Source: Paenibacillus tyrphae
Lineage (GTDB): Bacteria; Bacillota; Bacilli; Paenibacillales; NBRC-103111
Assembly: GCF_000722545.1 (NCBI RefSeq)
Contig: NZ_JNVM01000021.1
Span: 136,174-200,173 of the forward strand
Direction: 5' to 3'
DNA length: 64,000 nt
In this document: one piece after another, positions 33,838-42,571 of the stretch
How the letters are laid out: every line of letters begins with the position of its first letter
How positions within the stretch are numbered: position 1 is the stretch's first letter
Translations under genes and position numbers: made by a program
Notes under the pieces: model-generated
What the model was told of the DNA's origin: nothing
What the model saw: only the letters and a program-made list of their open reading frames with translations
Database searches by the model: none

Positions 33838-34104
33838 TCAGTCGATGTACCATTCGCCGGACCAAGGATCCTGTACCCAGCGGGCCTGGTGGTAATAATG
33901 ATGCCCATGCATATGATGATGGTGGTGCGGATGGTATCCGTGCGGATGGTATCCATACGGATAGAAGCCGTATGGATAGACGTGATGATGCGGATGGTGA
34001 TAATGATGCGGGTAATGATGAGCATGGTAATGATGGGGATAGTGCGGACGGCTGTAGTCGATCTCCCCGGCTTGTTGAGTTTCAATTATCGTCTCTTGAG
34101 ACAT
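33838..34104 (-). CDS. His/Tyr/Pro-rich small protein
   Basis: An 88-residue protein. After a short acidic N terminus (MSQETIIETQQAGEIDYS), about 50 residues consist mainly of His, Tyr and Pro in loose repeats (HYPHHYHHPHHH, then YPYGFYPYGYHPHGYHP, then HHHHHMHGHH). It ends with WVQDPWSGEWYID. The His content predicts metal binding. Such composition is seen in spore coat and cell-surface proteins of spore formers, but the role is inferred. The frame opens at 34143; the ATG at 34104 follows GAGAGGAG with 9-nt spacing. It lies just downstream of the PBP gene on the same strand, possibly co-transcribed. Confidence 0.75.
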   Translation of the reverse strand: MSQETIIETQQAGEIDYSRPHYPHHYHAHHYPHHYHHPHHHVYPYGFYPYGYHPHGYHPHHHHHMHGHHYYHQARWVQDPWSGEWYID

Positions 34105-34188
34105 ATTTGATTTCTCCTCTCTGATTAGAACATACTCCACCATATGTCAGAGAGGAGGAATTGGGCACTTATCCATCTAAAAATGGGC

Positions 34189-36567
34189 TTAATCACCTTG
34201 TTTTTTTCTTAGCCAGCCGGGACGGGGCGTTTCCGGCTGGCCGCTGCGGTCCTGCGGCTTCCCGGTTTCCGGCGCGTGTCCGTCGCTCCCGAGCGGTGAG
34301 CGCAGCTGCGCCTCCTCCATGGCCCGGCGCACTTCTTCGGGTACCGGAAAATCGGTCACCGGAGTATCCTTCAGCGCCCGGGTCATCATTTCCCGAAACA
34401 GCTGCGCAGGCACCGCCCCGCCTGATGTCGTCAAATAATGGGTCTTGTCCGTCTGATCGTACCCAAGCCAAATCGCGGCGGTCAGCTCGGGGGTGAAGCC
34501 CACGAACCAGGCATCCTTAGCACCGTTCCGGCCGATCGCCCCGAATTCGGCCGTTGCGGGCAGCTGCGTCGTCCCCGTCTTGCCTGCAGCGGGACGGCCG
34601 CTGAGCGCGGCGGCTATCCCCGTACCCTGTGCGACAGTCTCTTGAAGCAGCCTCGTCAACGTATAGGCGTAGACCGGCTCCGTCAGCTTGGTCGGCTGCG
34701 GCTTGACCTCGACGAGCGTATGGCCGTCCTTGGTCGTAATTTTGGTGATGGCGTGGGCTTTCTGCATCATGCCATCGTTTGCTATGGCGCCGTACGCCTG
34801 CGCCATCTGCAAGGGCGAGACGCCTTCGGACAAGCCGCCGAGCGCGAGGCTTAAGTTGCGGTCCGCCGGAGGCAGAGCGATCCCGGCTTTACGCACGTAG
34901 TTCATCCCGGCGTCGATGCCGATTTCATTCAGCAGCCAGACCGCCGGAATATTCCACGAACGGATCACGGCCTCCCGAAGCGAGACTTGTCCTCTCGTCT
35001 GTGCGTCCCAATCTTTAGGACGGTAACCCGAAATGTCGAGCTCCCCGTCATACAAGATCGACTCTGGCGTATAGCCAAGCTCAAGCGCAGGCCCGTAGAC
35101 CGCCAGCGGCTTAAACGACGAGCCGGGCTGCCGCTTCAGCTCGGTGGCCCGGTTGAAGCCGCGATAGGTCTGATCCCCTCGCGCACCGACGATTGCGCGG
35201 ATGCCGCCGGTTCGCTGGTCCAACACGACCGCTCCGCTCTGCACCGGGCGGTCAGGAGGACTTTGCGGGAAGAGCGCATCGGTGCGGTACACCTCTTCCG
35301 CCGCCTGCTGCACCTTAAGGTCCATTGCGGTATAAATCCGCAGGCCGTGCGTCAAAATCTGCTGCTCCGTAAAGCCGTAAAGCTTCTCGGCCTCATCCAT
35401 GACGTAGTCGACGTAAGAAGGGTGCCGCCCCTTCAGCGACTCTCCGTTGTTCGGCTTTAACGCAATCGGCTCGGCGACGGCCTTGTCGTAGGCGGCATCG
35501 CTGATGAAATGCTGCTCTTTCATCAGCGACAGCACGAGGTTTCGCCGCTCCAGCGTCTTGTCCGGATGCCGCACCGGAGAGTAGAGAGAAGGGGCTTTGG
35601 GCAGACCGGCCAGCACGGCTGACTCGGCAAGCGTCAGCTGCTGAACGGATTTGCCGAAGTATTGCTGCGCCGCCCCTTCGACGCCCCAGCGCCCTTCGCC
35701 GAAGTAAATGCTGTTCAGATACAGTTCCAAAATTTCGTCTTTGCTGTAAGCAAAGTTGATTTTTATCGCGTACCCGAGCTCCTTGAACTTGCGGTTGAAC
35801 GATTTGTCCGAGTCGAGAAACAAATTTTTGGCAAGCTGCTGCGTGATCGTGCTGCCGCCTTCCTCCATCGCTCCGGCTTTCAAGTCGCGGATCAGCGCGC
35901 GGCCGATCGACCATACGTCGAAACCGGCGTGATCGTAAAAACGCCGGTCTTCTACCGCAACGACGGCATTCCGCAAATCCAGCGGAATTTGGCCGAGCGG
36001 CACCGGGACGATTCGGGACGAGGACAGCTGCGCCACCGGCTGTCCACCGGCGTCCATGACGAAGCTCGGCTCGGGGAGCGGATGCTCCAGCTTGCTGATA
36101 TCCAAATCGCGCACCCATACGGCGGCGGCGCCAAGACCAGCCACTCCTGCTACAAAACAGAGCAGCCCTGCCGTCCACAGCCACCGCCGCCCCCGGTAAC
36201 GACGCGCCTTCTTCGTCTCTCGTGCCGCCGTGCCGCCGCTGCCCGGTACAGGCTCCCGTGCCTCACGTGGCACAGCACGGGGATCGCTCGCTGCGTATTC
36301 CCGTTCCTTTCGCACCGCTCCGCCACCGTCACCCGGCGCAGACTTTCGCACCGCATTAGCCGCCTGTCTGCGGCTCGGATCATCCTGCCCCGCGCTGCCG
36401 GCTCTGCGCCACGTGGACCGGGCGGCCTGCCTAGCTTCGTCCGCCGCTCGGCTCCCTCCGCCGGAGGCTCTATACGACTGCCCTTCGCGTACACCCTCAC
36501 GTTTCGGCGAAGAGCCTGTACCTGGCTTTGCTTTCGGCCTCCAACGAAACATCCGGGATAAGCTCAT
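34189..36567 (-). CDS. Class A penicillin-binding protein (PBP1A family)
   Basis: Bifunctional peptidoglycan synthase of 792 residues. A basic, low-complexity cytosolic tail of about 128 residues precedes the single TM (about 129-151). The glycosyltransferase domain holds VAVEDRRFYDHAGFD, GGSTITQQLAKN and KFKELGYAIKINFAYSKDEILE in order. The transpeptidase domain holds the SxxK box (GSSFKPLAV), the SxN box (IRSWNIP) and the KTG box (GKTGTT). A short Pro-rich C-terminal tail follows. The N-terminal tail is longer than usual for the family. The start has AGGGGGAC upstream. Confidence 0.94.
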   Translation of the reverse strand: MSLSRMFRWRPKAKPGTGSSPKREGVREGQSYRASGGGSRAADEARQAARSTWRRAGSAGQDDPSRRQAANAVRKSAPGDGGGAVRKEREYAASDPRAVPREAREPVPGSGGTAARETKKARRYRGRRWLWTAGLLCFVAGVAGLGAAAVWVRDLDISKLEHPLPEPSFVMDAGGQPVAQLSSSRIVPVPLGQIPLDLRNAVVAVEDRRFYDHAGFDVWSIGRALIRDLKAGAMEEGGSTITQQLAKNLFLDSDKSFNRKFKELGYAIKINFAYSKDEILELYLNSIYFGEGRWGVEGAAQQYFGKSVQQLTLAESAVLAGLPKAPSLYSPVRHPDKTLERRNLVLSLMKEQHFISDAAYDKAVAEPIALKPNNGESLKGRHPSYVDYVMDEAEKLYGFTEQQILTHGLRIYTAMDLKVQQAAEEVYRTDALFPQSPPDRPVQSGAVVLDQRTGGIRAIVGARGDQTYRGFNRATELKRQPGSSFKPLAVYGPALELGYTPESILYDGELDISGYRPKDWDAQTRGQVSLREAVIRSWNIPAVWLLNEIGIDAGMNYVRKAGIALPPADRNLSLALGGLSEGVSPLQMAQAYGAIANDGMMQKAHAITKITTKDGHTLVEVKPQPTKLTEPVYAYTLTRLLQETVAQGTGIAAALSGRPAAGKTGTTQLPATAEFGAIGRNGAKDAWFVGFTPELTAAIWLGYDQTDKTHYLTTSGGAVPAQLFREMMTRALKDTPVTDFPVPEEVRRAMEEAQLRSPLGSDGHAPETGKPQDRSGQPETPRPGWLRKKQGD

Positions 36568-36681
36568 GGCTGGTAGTCCCCCTTTTTGTTTGCCACGGAA
36601 TGTTCGCTGCTTCAGCGTAAAATATCAATGCTAATAATATTCGCGCCGGATGCCTTGTTTCGGCAGGTGGACAAGCAAAAA

Positions 36682-36703
36682 AGGAGCTTCCGAAGGAAGC
36701 TCC
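36682..36703. terminator. Terminator-like hairpin beside palindromic element
   Basis: GGAGCTTC and GAAGCTCC pair around CGAAG, preceded by an A-run (a T-run on the minus strand). A partial second copy (CTCCGAAGGAAGCTC) lies at 36928-36942, on the other side of the repeat element, as seen at 21.7 kb. Confidence 0.6.
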
Positions 36704-36710
36704 AACAGGC

Positions 36711-36916
36711 AGTTGAGAAAGTGGTTAATATAAAAATAGAGATAAATACGGAGGTGGGGTATCTACTGGAGGAGCGCTAGCGTTCGCCTTTGTCTGCGGG
36801 AAATATCCGCTGTTAAGCGGCTTTAATCAAAATTTCCCGCCGACAACAGCGACCGGAAGTAGATACCCCACCCCCTCGTAACACCTCTATTACCTCAACT
36901 GACCACTTTCTCAACC
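36711..36916. repeat. Palindromic dispersed repeat, copy 2 (206 bp)
   Basis: The ends AGTTGAGAAAGTGGT (36711-36725) and ACCACTTTCTCAACC (36902-36916) form a nearly perfect inverted repeat. A second nested pair is GAGGTGGGGTATCTAC (36751-36766) with GTAGATACCCCACCCC (36859-36874). A third is TGTCTGCGGGAAAT (36791-36804) with ATTTCCCGCCGACA (36832-36845). The whole can fold into one long branched hairpin. The right side matches the copy at 21.77-21.83 kb almost base for base; the middle is extra. There is no ORF. Confidence 0.8.
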
Positions 36917-36956
36917 AGCTCCGAAGTCTCCGAAGGAAGCTCTAAGCGGGGGGATC

Positions 36957-37424
36957 TCATTGCAAAGGGTCCGGCATCATGCCCTTTTCCATTACCTGCG
37001 AATTCGTCGGGAGGCTTGCCATCACTTTGCCAAGCTGTCGGACCTCCTTCTCGTTATTGGCCATCTTGCCGTTCATCGCTTTGCCGATCGGCGTCGACTC
37101 GGTCGGTTTTGTCTTGGCCGGGCCGTATTCCATATATTGCTGCAGCTCCGCCAACATCTCTTGGGCAGCGGCGGTCGCCGAAACGGGTATATTGTCCTGC
37201 GCGACGAAACCGGCCTCGTTCAAGTCAATGTGCGTCTGACCGTTCTCCTGCGTGTGCGTATAGATACGGTACGGATATTCCTGCAGCGAAGCGGAATCGC
37301 GAAACGTCAATTCGTACGTGCTTCCTTCCCGGGACGGCAGTTCGGTGAATCCCATCGTTTTGAGTGTAGCGTGCACGTGGGAAAAGGGCTTGGTGATCGA
37401 CGGCAGCGTTTTTTTACGGGACAT
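36957..37424 (-). CDS. Conserved hypothetical protein (155 residues)
   Basis: Soluble, mostly polar protein. The N-terminal two thirds look like an alpha/beta domain (TELPSREGSTYELTFRDSA, YRIYTHTQENGQTHIDLNEAGF, then AAAQEMLAELQQYMEY), and the last third is a charged helix (AMNGKMANNEKEVRQLGKVMASL). No catalytic motif, signal peptide or membrane segment is present. A GAGGAG site lies 9 nt before the ATG. The family is not recognised. Confidence 0.75.
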   Translation of the reverse strand: MSRKKTLPSITKPFSHVHATLKTMGFTELPSREGSTYELTFRDSASLQEYPYRIYTHTQENGQTHIDLNEAGFVAQDNIPVSATAAAQEMLAELQQYMEYGPAKTKPTESTPIGKAMNGKMANNEKEVRQLGKVMASLPTNSQVMEKGMMPDPLQ

Positions 37425-37577
37425 AGAGCAACACTCCTCGATTCGTTATTTTCCGTCGGACGGTGTGACACATCCGTGTCCCCCTTTATTACACCGTATT
37501 GGATAAGGATGAAACTTTGTATGGTACAAGATCGTCATTTTTATTCGAACAAGTATAGAGCAACTGGGGGTGTTGGT

Positions 37578-38018
37578 ATGCGCGGCAGATCGCTGCGGTT
37601 TATTTTATTTCTTATGGTGGCGGTGACCTTATCGGCTCTGGTGTACGGGTACGCGTTTTCCAATAACAATAGCTTTGTCGGTTCCAGCATTGACGAGCAG
37701 TTTCCCGTGCCGGCAGAGGCGCGCAAATCGGACGTTCCGTTCTCCAATCCGGGAGTCGTCTATGTCCGCTACAACATGAAAGGGATCGAAGAAAAGGAAA
37801 GTATTCCCGACTTCTACGCGAATGAGATTCGCAAGTGGGGGTGGAAGGAAGATAAAGAGGAGCAGGTAGGGGCCCTTCGTGTTTTTGTCAAGGACGGCAA
37901 AACGATGAATGTAACGACGCACAGCGGCTTTTTCACTTTGTTTACCAAAAAAAGCACAGCGGTTGCGGGTGCGCCGCACACCGCGGTTTCCAAGCCGCAA
38001 AGCCCGCCGAAGCAGTAA
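37578..38018 (+). CDS. Membrane-anchored hypothetical protein (146 residues)
   Basis: An N-terminal signal anchor (FILFLMVAVTLSALVYGYAF, about 8-27) leads to an extracytoplasmic domain of about 110 residues (PFSNPGVVYVRYNMKGIEE, then SIPDFYANEIRKWGWKED, then VGALRVFVKDGKTMNVTTHSG) and a short Pro-rich tail. The pattern of small strands plus one amphipathic helix suggests a compact extracellular domain. The frame is open back to 36960, but the ATG at 37578 with GGGGGTG upstream gives a proper signal sequence. The function is unknown. Confidence 0.72.
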   Translation: MRGRSLRFILFLMVAVTLSALVYGYAFSNNNSFVGSSIDEQFPVPAEARKSDVPFSNPGVVYVRYNMKGIEEKESIPDFYANEIRKWGWKEDKEEQVGALRVFVKDGKTMNVTTHSGFFTLFTKKSTAVAGAPHTAVSKPQSPPKQ

Positions 38019-38086
38019 AAACCCCCGTACGGCCAATTTCGCTTTTCCGGAGCTTGTCCGTCAGGAGAAGCGCATGGCAGGCGCAA

Positions 38087-38122
38087 GGGGGCTAGCGTTC
38101 GGTTCAACAGGCGGCTTTAATC
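38087..38122. repeat. Possible remnant of the 36.7-kb repeat core
   Basis: GCTAGCGTTCG and GCGGCTTTAATC, both present in the middle of the repeat at 36.77-36.83 kb, recur here in the same order but closer together. GGCTTTAATC contains the stop codon of the GyrI-like gene. Weak evidence for a third, decayed copy. Confidence 0.3.
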
Positions 38123-38605
38123 GACGAGCGGAAGCGAATACCGCGCGAATCCTTCGCCTTCGTAGTTGTATCGCTCGCATATCGTGTAGGTACGGTCGCC
38201 GGCGCTTGTTTGAAGTCCCTTTTCGCGCAAATGCGTTTCGACTGCTTGGCCGGCCGCCTCGAAGTTTCCGTCTTTATTCGCCACGACGACGCACCGGTGC
38301 GCCGGGACAGTCAGGCGGAGGAACCATTCGGGAATGTCGTCGTACGATTCGACCTCCATGCAAAGGATGTATACGTGCGTGTCCGGATGGCTCTGCGACG
38401 GTCCGTGCGGCCACAGGCCGTAATGAATTTGAGGGTTCACGATATGGGGCAAATGCTTGGCGGAGGACAGCAGCGCTTCTTTGGCGTGCCGATACTTGCC
38501 TCCCATGTCGTTCAAGCCGATGCACGGAATGCCGATCAGCTTCAACTCCTTGTGCTCCACCATAACAGGCTCCATCTCCGGGAGCTTTGCCGCGTTTTCG
38601 ATCAT
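38117..38605 (-). CDS. GyrI-like small-molecule-binding domain protein
   Basis: A 162-residue single-domain protein matching the GyrI-like/AraC effector-binding fold: MVEHKELKLIGIPCIGLN at the start, YGLWPHG, then YILCMEVESYDDIPEWFLRLTVPAHRCVVV, and a C-terminal YTICERYNYEGEG segment. Family members bind hydrophobic compounds, and some inhibit DNA gyrase or hydrolyse toxic ligands. No DNA-binding domain is attached. The frame opens at 38656; the ATG at 38605 has AAGAGG upstream. The divergent neighbour is rluF. Confidence 0.82.
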   Translation of the reverse strand: MIENAAKLPEMEPVMVEHKELKLIGIPCIGLNDMGGKYRHAKEALLSSAKHLPHIVNPQIHYGLWPHGPSQSHPDTHVYILCMEVESYDDIPEWFLRLTVPAHRCVVVANKDGNFEAAGQAVETHLREKGLQTSAGDRTYTICERYNYEGEGFARYSLPLVD

Positions 38606-38730
38606 ACGATTTTCGCCTCTTTTCCTTGTTATTTTCCAAACACAATAAACAAGCAATTATGACTTCACACGTTCCCGCTCCGGCTTCGCCAGAGGCCCCT
38701 TCTTTTTCGCAGAGCGCCTCTTGAATTTTT

Positions 38731-38758
38731 TTGCAACGAAAAACCCGCATGGTATAAT
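38731..38758 (+). promoter_or_regulatory. Sigma-A promoter of rluF
   Basis: TTGCAA (38731-38736), a 16-bp spacer, and a perfect TATAAT (38753-38758), 35 bp before the rluF ATG. Confidence 0.75.
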
Positions 38759-38793
38759 GGAGCGATAAAGTCAGGACAAGCGGAGTGAGAACG

Positions 38794-39492
38794 ATGAGAA
38801 TCAACAAATATATCAGCGAAACGGGAATTTGCTCCCGGCGCGAAGCGGATCAGTTGACTGAGGGAAAGCGCGTCACGATTAACGGCCAGCTGGCCGAGCT
38901 CGGAAGCCAGGTGAGCGAAGGAGACGACGTGCGGATCGACGGAAAACCGATCAGCGAGAAGAAAAAGCACGTCTACATTGCGCTCCATAAGCCGGTAGGC
39001 ATCACCAGCACGACGGAACGGCATGTCCGCGGCAATATCGTGGATTTTGTGGGACACCGCGAGCGCATTTTCCCGATCGGACGGCTGGATAAAGATTCCG
39101 AAGGATTGATTTTGCTTACGAATGACGGCGATATCGTCAATAAAATATTACGCTCCGAGCACGAGCATGATAAGGAATACATCGTGACCGTGAACAAACC
39201 GGTCACGCCGATGTTTTTGCAGGGAATGGCGAGCGGCGTGCGGATTCTCGGGACCGTCACCAAACCGTGCAAAGTGAGCAGCATCGACGACCGGACGTTT
39301 CGGATCGTGCTGACGCAAGGGCTGAACCGTCAAATCCGCCGGATGAGCACCGCCTTCGGCTACGAGGTGCGCCGGTTGAAGCGGGTGCGCATTATGAACA
39401 TCAAGCTGGCCGGTTTGCCGGTGGGGCAGTGGCGCGATCTGACCCCGGAAGAGCTGGACAAGCTGATGAGCGCCATCGGACATCAGCCGTAA
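38794..39492 (+). CDS. rluF: 23S rRNA pseudouridine synthase, RluF/RluB family
   Basis: RNA-modifying enzyme of 232 residues. An S4 RNA-binding domain (RINKYISETGICSRREADQL) is followed by a pseudouridine synthase domain with the catalytic Asp in IGRLDKDSEGLILLTND, then KEYIVTV, and the C-terminal QGLNRQIRRMSTAFGYEVRRLKRVRI. The RluF branch modifies U2604 in 23S rRNA. A GTG at 38785 is in frame, but the ATG at 38794 gives the family start and suits the GGAGTGAG site. A sigma-A promoter is directly upstream. Confidence 0.9.
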   Translation: MRINKYISETGICSRREADQLTEGKRVTINGQLAELGSQVSEGDDVRIDGKPISEKKKHVYIALHKPVGITSTTERHVRGNIVDFVGHRERIFPIGRLDKDSEGLILLTNDGDIVNKILRSEHEHDKEYIVTVNKPVTPMFLQGMASGVRILGTVTKPCKVSSIDDRTFRIVLTQGLNRQIRRMSTAFGYEVRRLKRVRIMNIKLAGLPVGQWRDLTPEELDKLMSAIGHQP

Positions 39493-39500
39493 GTTTTATG

Positions 39501-40193
39501 CTACACGTTGAATTTGTAGCCGATCCCCCGCACGGTATGGATGTATTTCGGATCGGTGGGGTTCGGTTCGATCTTCTTGCGCAGGTTGCTGATGTGAACG
39601 AGCAGCGTGCGCGTGTCGCCGTTGCTGTCCACGCCCCAGGTCATTTTATACAGCTGTTCGAGTGGGAGCACCTTGCCGGGCGAGCGGGCGAGATGCAGCA
39701 GCAGATCGAATTCCTTGGAAGACAGCGGCACGAGCCCACCGCTTGCTTTCACGGTCCGGCTGAGCAGATCGATCTCCAGTCCCGGAAACGACAGGTATTG
39801 AGAATCTTCCTTGTGCTGCTCAAGCAGCTGGCTGCGGCGCAGATGCGCTTTGACCCGGGCGACGAGCTGGCCGGGACTGAACGGCTTCGTAATGTAATCG
39901 TCCCCTCCGATGCTGAACCCCAGAATGATATCCATATCCTCGCTTTTGCAGCTCAGAAATAAAATCGGCGTATTATAGGACTTGCGGATCTGCCGGCATA
40001 CTTCGATGCCGTCCATTTCGGGAAGCAAAATGTCGAGAATCACCAAATCCGGACGGTGCTCCCGCACCATCGCAAGCGCTTCAGCCCCATTCCCGGAATA
40101 TAGTACGTCATACCCCTCCTTCCGCAAGTAGAGACTGATTAATTCGACAATCTCGGCTTCATCGTCGACGATGAGTATTTTTTCTCCAGGCAT
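39501..40193 (-). CDS. OmpR-family response regulator
   Basis: A 230-residue regulator with a receiver (acidic pair in ILIVDDEAEIVEL, Asp in LVILDILLPEMDG, Lys in LSCKSED) and a winged-helix effector domain ending in YIHTVRGIGYKFNV. The frame extends to 40298, but the ATG at 40193 follows GGAGGAG with 7-nt spacing. It is divergent from the 7TMR-DISM kinase gene about 210 bp away, and the two very probably form one signalling pair despite opposite orientations. The target genes are unknown. Confidence 0.92.
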   Translation of the reverse strand: MPGEKILIVDDEAEIVELISLYLRKEGYDVLYSGNGAEALAMVREHRPDLVILDILLPEMDGIEVCRQIRKSYNTPILFLSCKSEDMDIILGFSIGGDDYITKPFSPGQLVARVKAHLRRSQLLEQHKEDSQYLSFPGLEIDLLSRTVKASGGLVPLSSKEFDLLLHLARSPGKVLPLEQLYKMTWGVDSNGDTRTLLVHISNLRKKIEPNPTDPKYIHTVRGIGYKFNV

Positions 40194-40403
40194 CGATTTC
40201 TCCTCCAAAAGATGATGCGGCGAAACATGATGTTTCTTTGAAACTATCAGAATCATACCCCGCCGGACTCGATACTGGATTCTGATATGGCAGCACAAAC
40301 GTCCCGAAATCCCCCAAAGGTGAGCCGTTTATCCCGGTTTCCAAATAATGCAGTTTAAGGTACGATATTAGCAGAGAGGCCCATTTGAGCAACAGGAAAG
40401 AAA

Positions 40404-42524
40404 GTGGTATCGATTTCCAGAAACTATTTCTATTATAAATGGTTTTGGGTGTTTATTTCCATAGTTTTATTGGCCGCCGCGATTGCCGGTGTCGGTTATT
40501 ATAGTTCCGCTGCCGGGAAGTCCGCGCCCCGTGCCGTTCAAGGCATCATGGATCTGGAGGGCTACGGCTTGGAATCGTATGGAACGGTCCAACTGAACGG
40601 CGAATGGGATATGCACTGGATGCGCCTCCTGACGCCGGAAGAGTTGGCTTCCCCGGAGCATGCTGCGGTGGAGCAGGCGACTCCGATTGTTCTCCCCGAG
40701 GTATGGAATCGTGTCCTTGTGGACGGCGTGCAGCCGGGCGGTTCGGGTCATGCGACCTTTCACTTAAAAGTGAAGTTGGATGGCCCCGCTTCCGATCTGG
40801 GGCTGAAGCTGCCATATATCCGTACGGCCTACAAGGCTTGGGTGAACGGCGAACCGGTCGCAAGCAGCGGCACGGTCGGAGAAGACATTCTGACTTCCAA
40901 GCCGCAATATACCCCGAATTTGATCCGGTTCCGTCATCCGGGCGGTCCGCTGGATATCGTCATTCAGGTTTCTAATTACCATCACCGGCTCGGGGGCATC
41001 TGGAAACCGGTCGAGCTCGGCTCATGGAGCGCGCTCGACAGCAAGCTCCGGAGAGAGCTTGCGATCGAGACGCTTGTGGTAGGAAGCCTGCTGTCGATGG
41101 GGCTGTATCACATCGGATTGATTGCGCTGAGGCGCCAAGAGAAAGGATCGCTTTATTTCGGCCTTTTTTGCTTGTTGATCGGCATACGGGCCTTCTTTAC
41201 GGGCGAAGGCGTGATGTATTATTTTGTCCCCGAGGTGCATTGGCTGACGGAGCTGCGTATCGAGTACGTATGCTTTTACATGGGCGTGCCCGCCATGATC
41301 ATGTTCATGCACTCGCTTTACCCGTTGGAGGTGCGTTCCGGCATTGTCCGGCTTATCTTGGCGCTCGGCGTAGCGTTCTCAGCCGCGGCATTTCTGATCC
41401 CTCCCCCGTGGGTGACCTATACGACACCGGCGTTCCAGCTCATTACACTGCTCACCAGCGGCTACCTGCTGTTCGGCCTGGGCCGCGCCGTGCTTCGCAA
41501 AAGAGACGGGGCGCTGTTCGCCGCGATTGGCGCGAGCGCTTACGTCGCCACGGTGATGCTGGACATTATGTACTATAACCAGTGGATCAAGCTCGGCGAG
41601 GTATCGTCGTACGGACTGCTTGTCTGCGTGTTCATGACCTCGTTCATTTTGAGCTCGAAGTCGGCCAAGGCTTACGTGGAAGTGGAGACGCTATCGCGGC
41701 AAATGCGCGAGATGAACACCGGTCTGGAGCATAAAATTCGCGAGCGGACCGCCGAACTGGAACGCATCAACCGCAGTCTGGAGCGGATGAACGACGACTT
41801 GGCGCGGATGGAAACGTCAAGGCGGCACCTGCTCAGCAATATCTCGCACGATCTGGGAACGCCGATGACGCTGATCCAAGGGTACGTGGAAGCGCTCATC
41901 GACGGTGTCGTCTCGCAGCCCGAACAGCAGCAAAAGTATTTAAAGCTCATCCATAACCGGATCACGGGCTTGAACCGGCTCATCGCGGATTTGTTCCAGC
42001 TCTCGAAGCTGGAGGCCAGACAGATGGATTTCGATATCCAGCCGGTGAGCACGGACGATTTTATCCGTTATTTCGACGAGCGCTATGAGCTGGAACTGGC
42101 CGGCGCCGGGCTCAAGTTCGAGACGGTCGCCTACTCGCTGCGGCCCGAAGCCCACCGGCAGGCCATCGTCAAAATCGACGTGGATCGGATCGATCAGGTG
42201 CTGACCAACGTCATTTACAACGCGGTCAAGCATACGCTCCGCGGCGGGTTGATCCAGCTTCATTTTATCGTGGACGAGCATTCGCTTGTCGTGCAGGTGC
42301 AGGATAACGGCTCGGGCATCGATCCGGAAGACTTGCCGTATATTTTCGACCGATTCTACAAGAAAGACAAGTCCCGCAACACGGCCGGCGGCGGCAGCGG
42401 CCTCGGGCTGGCCATCGCCAAGGAGATCATCGACTACCATGGGGGCCGGATCTGGGCACAAAGCCGCGTCGGTCAAGGCGCCTGCATCGCCTTCATGCTG
42501 CCCCTCGCGAAAGGGGGTGAATAG
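40404..42524 (+). CDS. Sensor histidine kinase with 7TMR-DISM input module
   Basis: Membrane kinase of 706 residues. TM1 is at about 14-33. An extracytoplasmic jelly-roll domain (about 45-205: VQLNGEWDMHWMRLL, then GHATFHLKV, YRAWVNGE-like KAWVNGE) may bind carbohydrate. Seven helices follow (about 217-418), then a coiled coil, HisKA with His482 (LLSNISHDLGTPMTLIQGY) and HATPase with DNGSGIDP and GSGLGLAIAKEII. The start is a GTG with AGGAAAG upstream. The response regulator is divergent. Family 7TMR-DISM proteins are thought to sense small ligands, often sugars; here the ligand is unknown. Confidence 0.92.
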   Translation: MVSISRNYFYYKWFWVFISIVLLAAAIAGVGYYSSAAGKSAPRAVQGIMDLEGYGLESYGTVQLNGEWDMHWMRLLTPEELASPEHAAVEQATPIVLPEVWNRVLVDGVQPGGSGHATFHLKVKLDGPASDLGLKLPYIRTAYKAWVNGEPVASSGTVGEDILTSKPQYTPNLIRFRHPGGPLDIVIQVSNYHHRLGGIWKPVELGSWSALDSKLRRELAIETLVVGSLLSMGLYHIGLIALRRQEKGSLYFGLFCLLIGIRAFFTGEGVMYYFVPEVHWLTELRIEYVCFYMGVPAMIMFMHSLYPLEVRSGIVRLILALGVAFSAAAFLIPPPWVTYTTPAFQLITLLTSGYLLFGLGRAVLRKRDGALFAAIGASAYVATVMLDIMYYNQWIKLGEVSSYGLLVCVFMTSFILSSKSAKAYVEVETLSRQMREMNTGLEHKIRERTAELERINRSLERMNDDLARMETSRRHLLSNISHDLGTPMTLIQGYVEALIDGVVSQPEQQQKYLKLIHNRITGLNRLIADLFQLSKLEARQMDFDIQPVSTDDFIRYFDERYELELAGAGLKFETVAYSLRPEAHRQAIVKIDVDRIDQVLTNVIYNAVKHTLRGGLIQLHFIVDEHSLVVQVQDNGSGIDPEDLPYIFDRFYKKDKSRNTAGGGSGLGLAIAKEIIDYHGGRIWAQSRVGQGACIAFMLPLAKGGE

Positions 42525-42571
42525 AGACTCGGACGTCAGCGGCGAACCGCTGCGAATCGAATTCGCGAAGC

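Noticed and set aside
32574..34085. Minus-strand open frame of 503 codons across the MFS gene and beyond
   Set aside because: Antisense to a clear 14-helix transporter; very high Gln/Arg/His content and no known domains.
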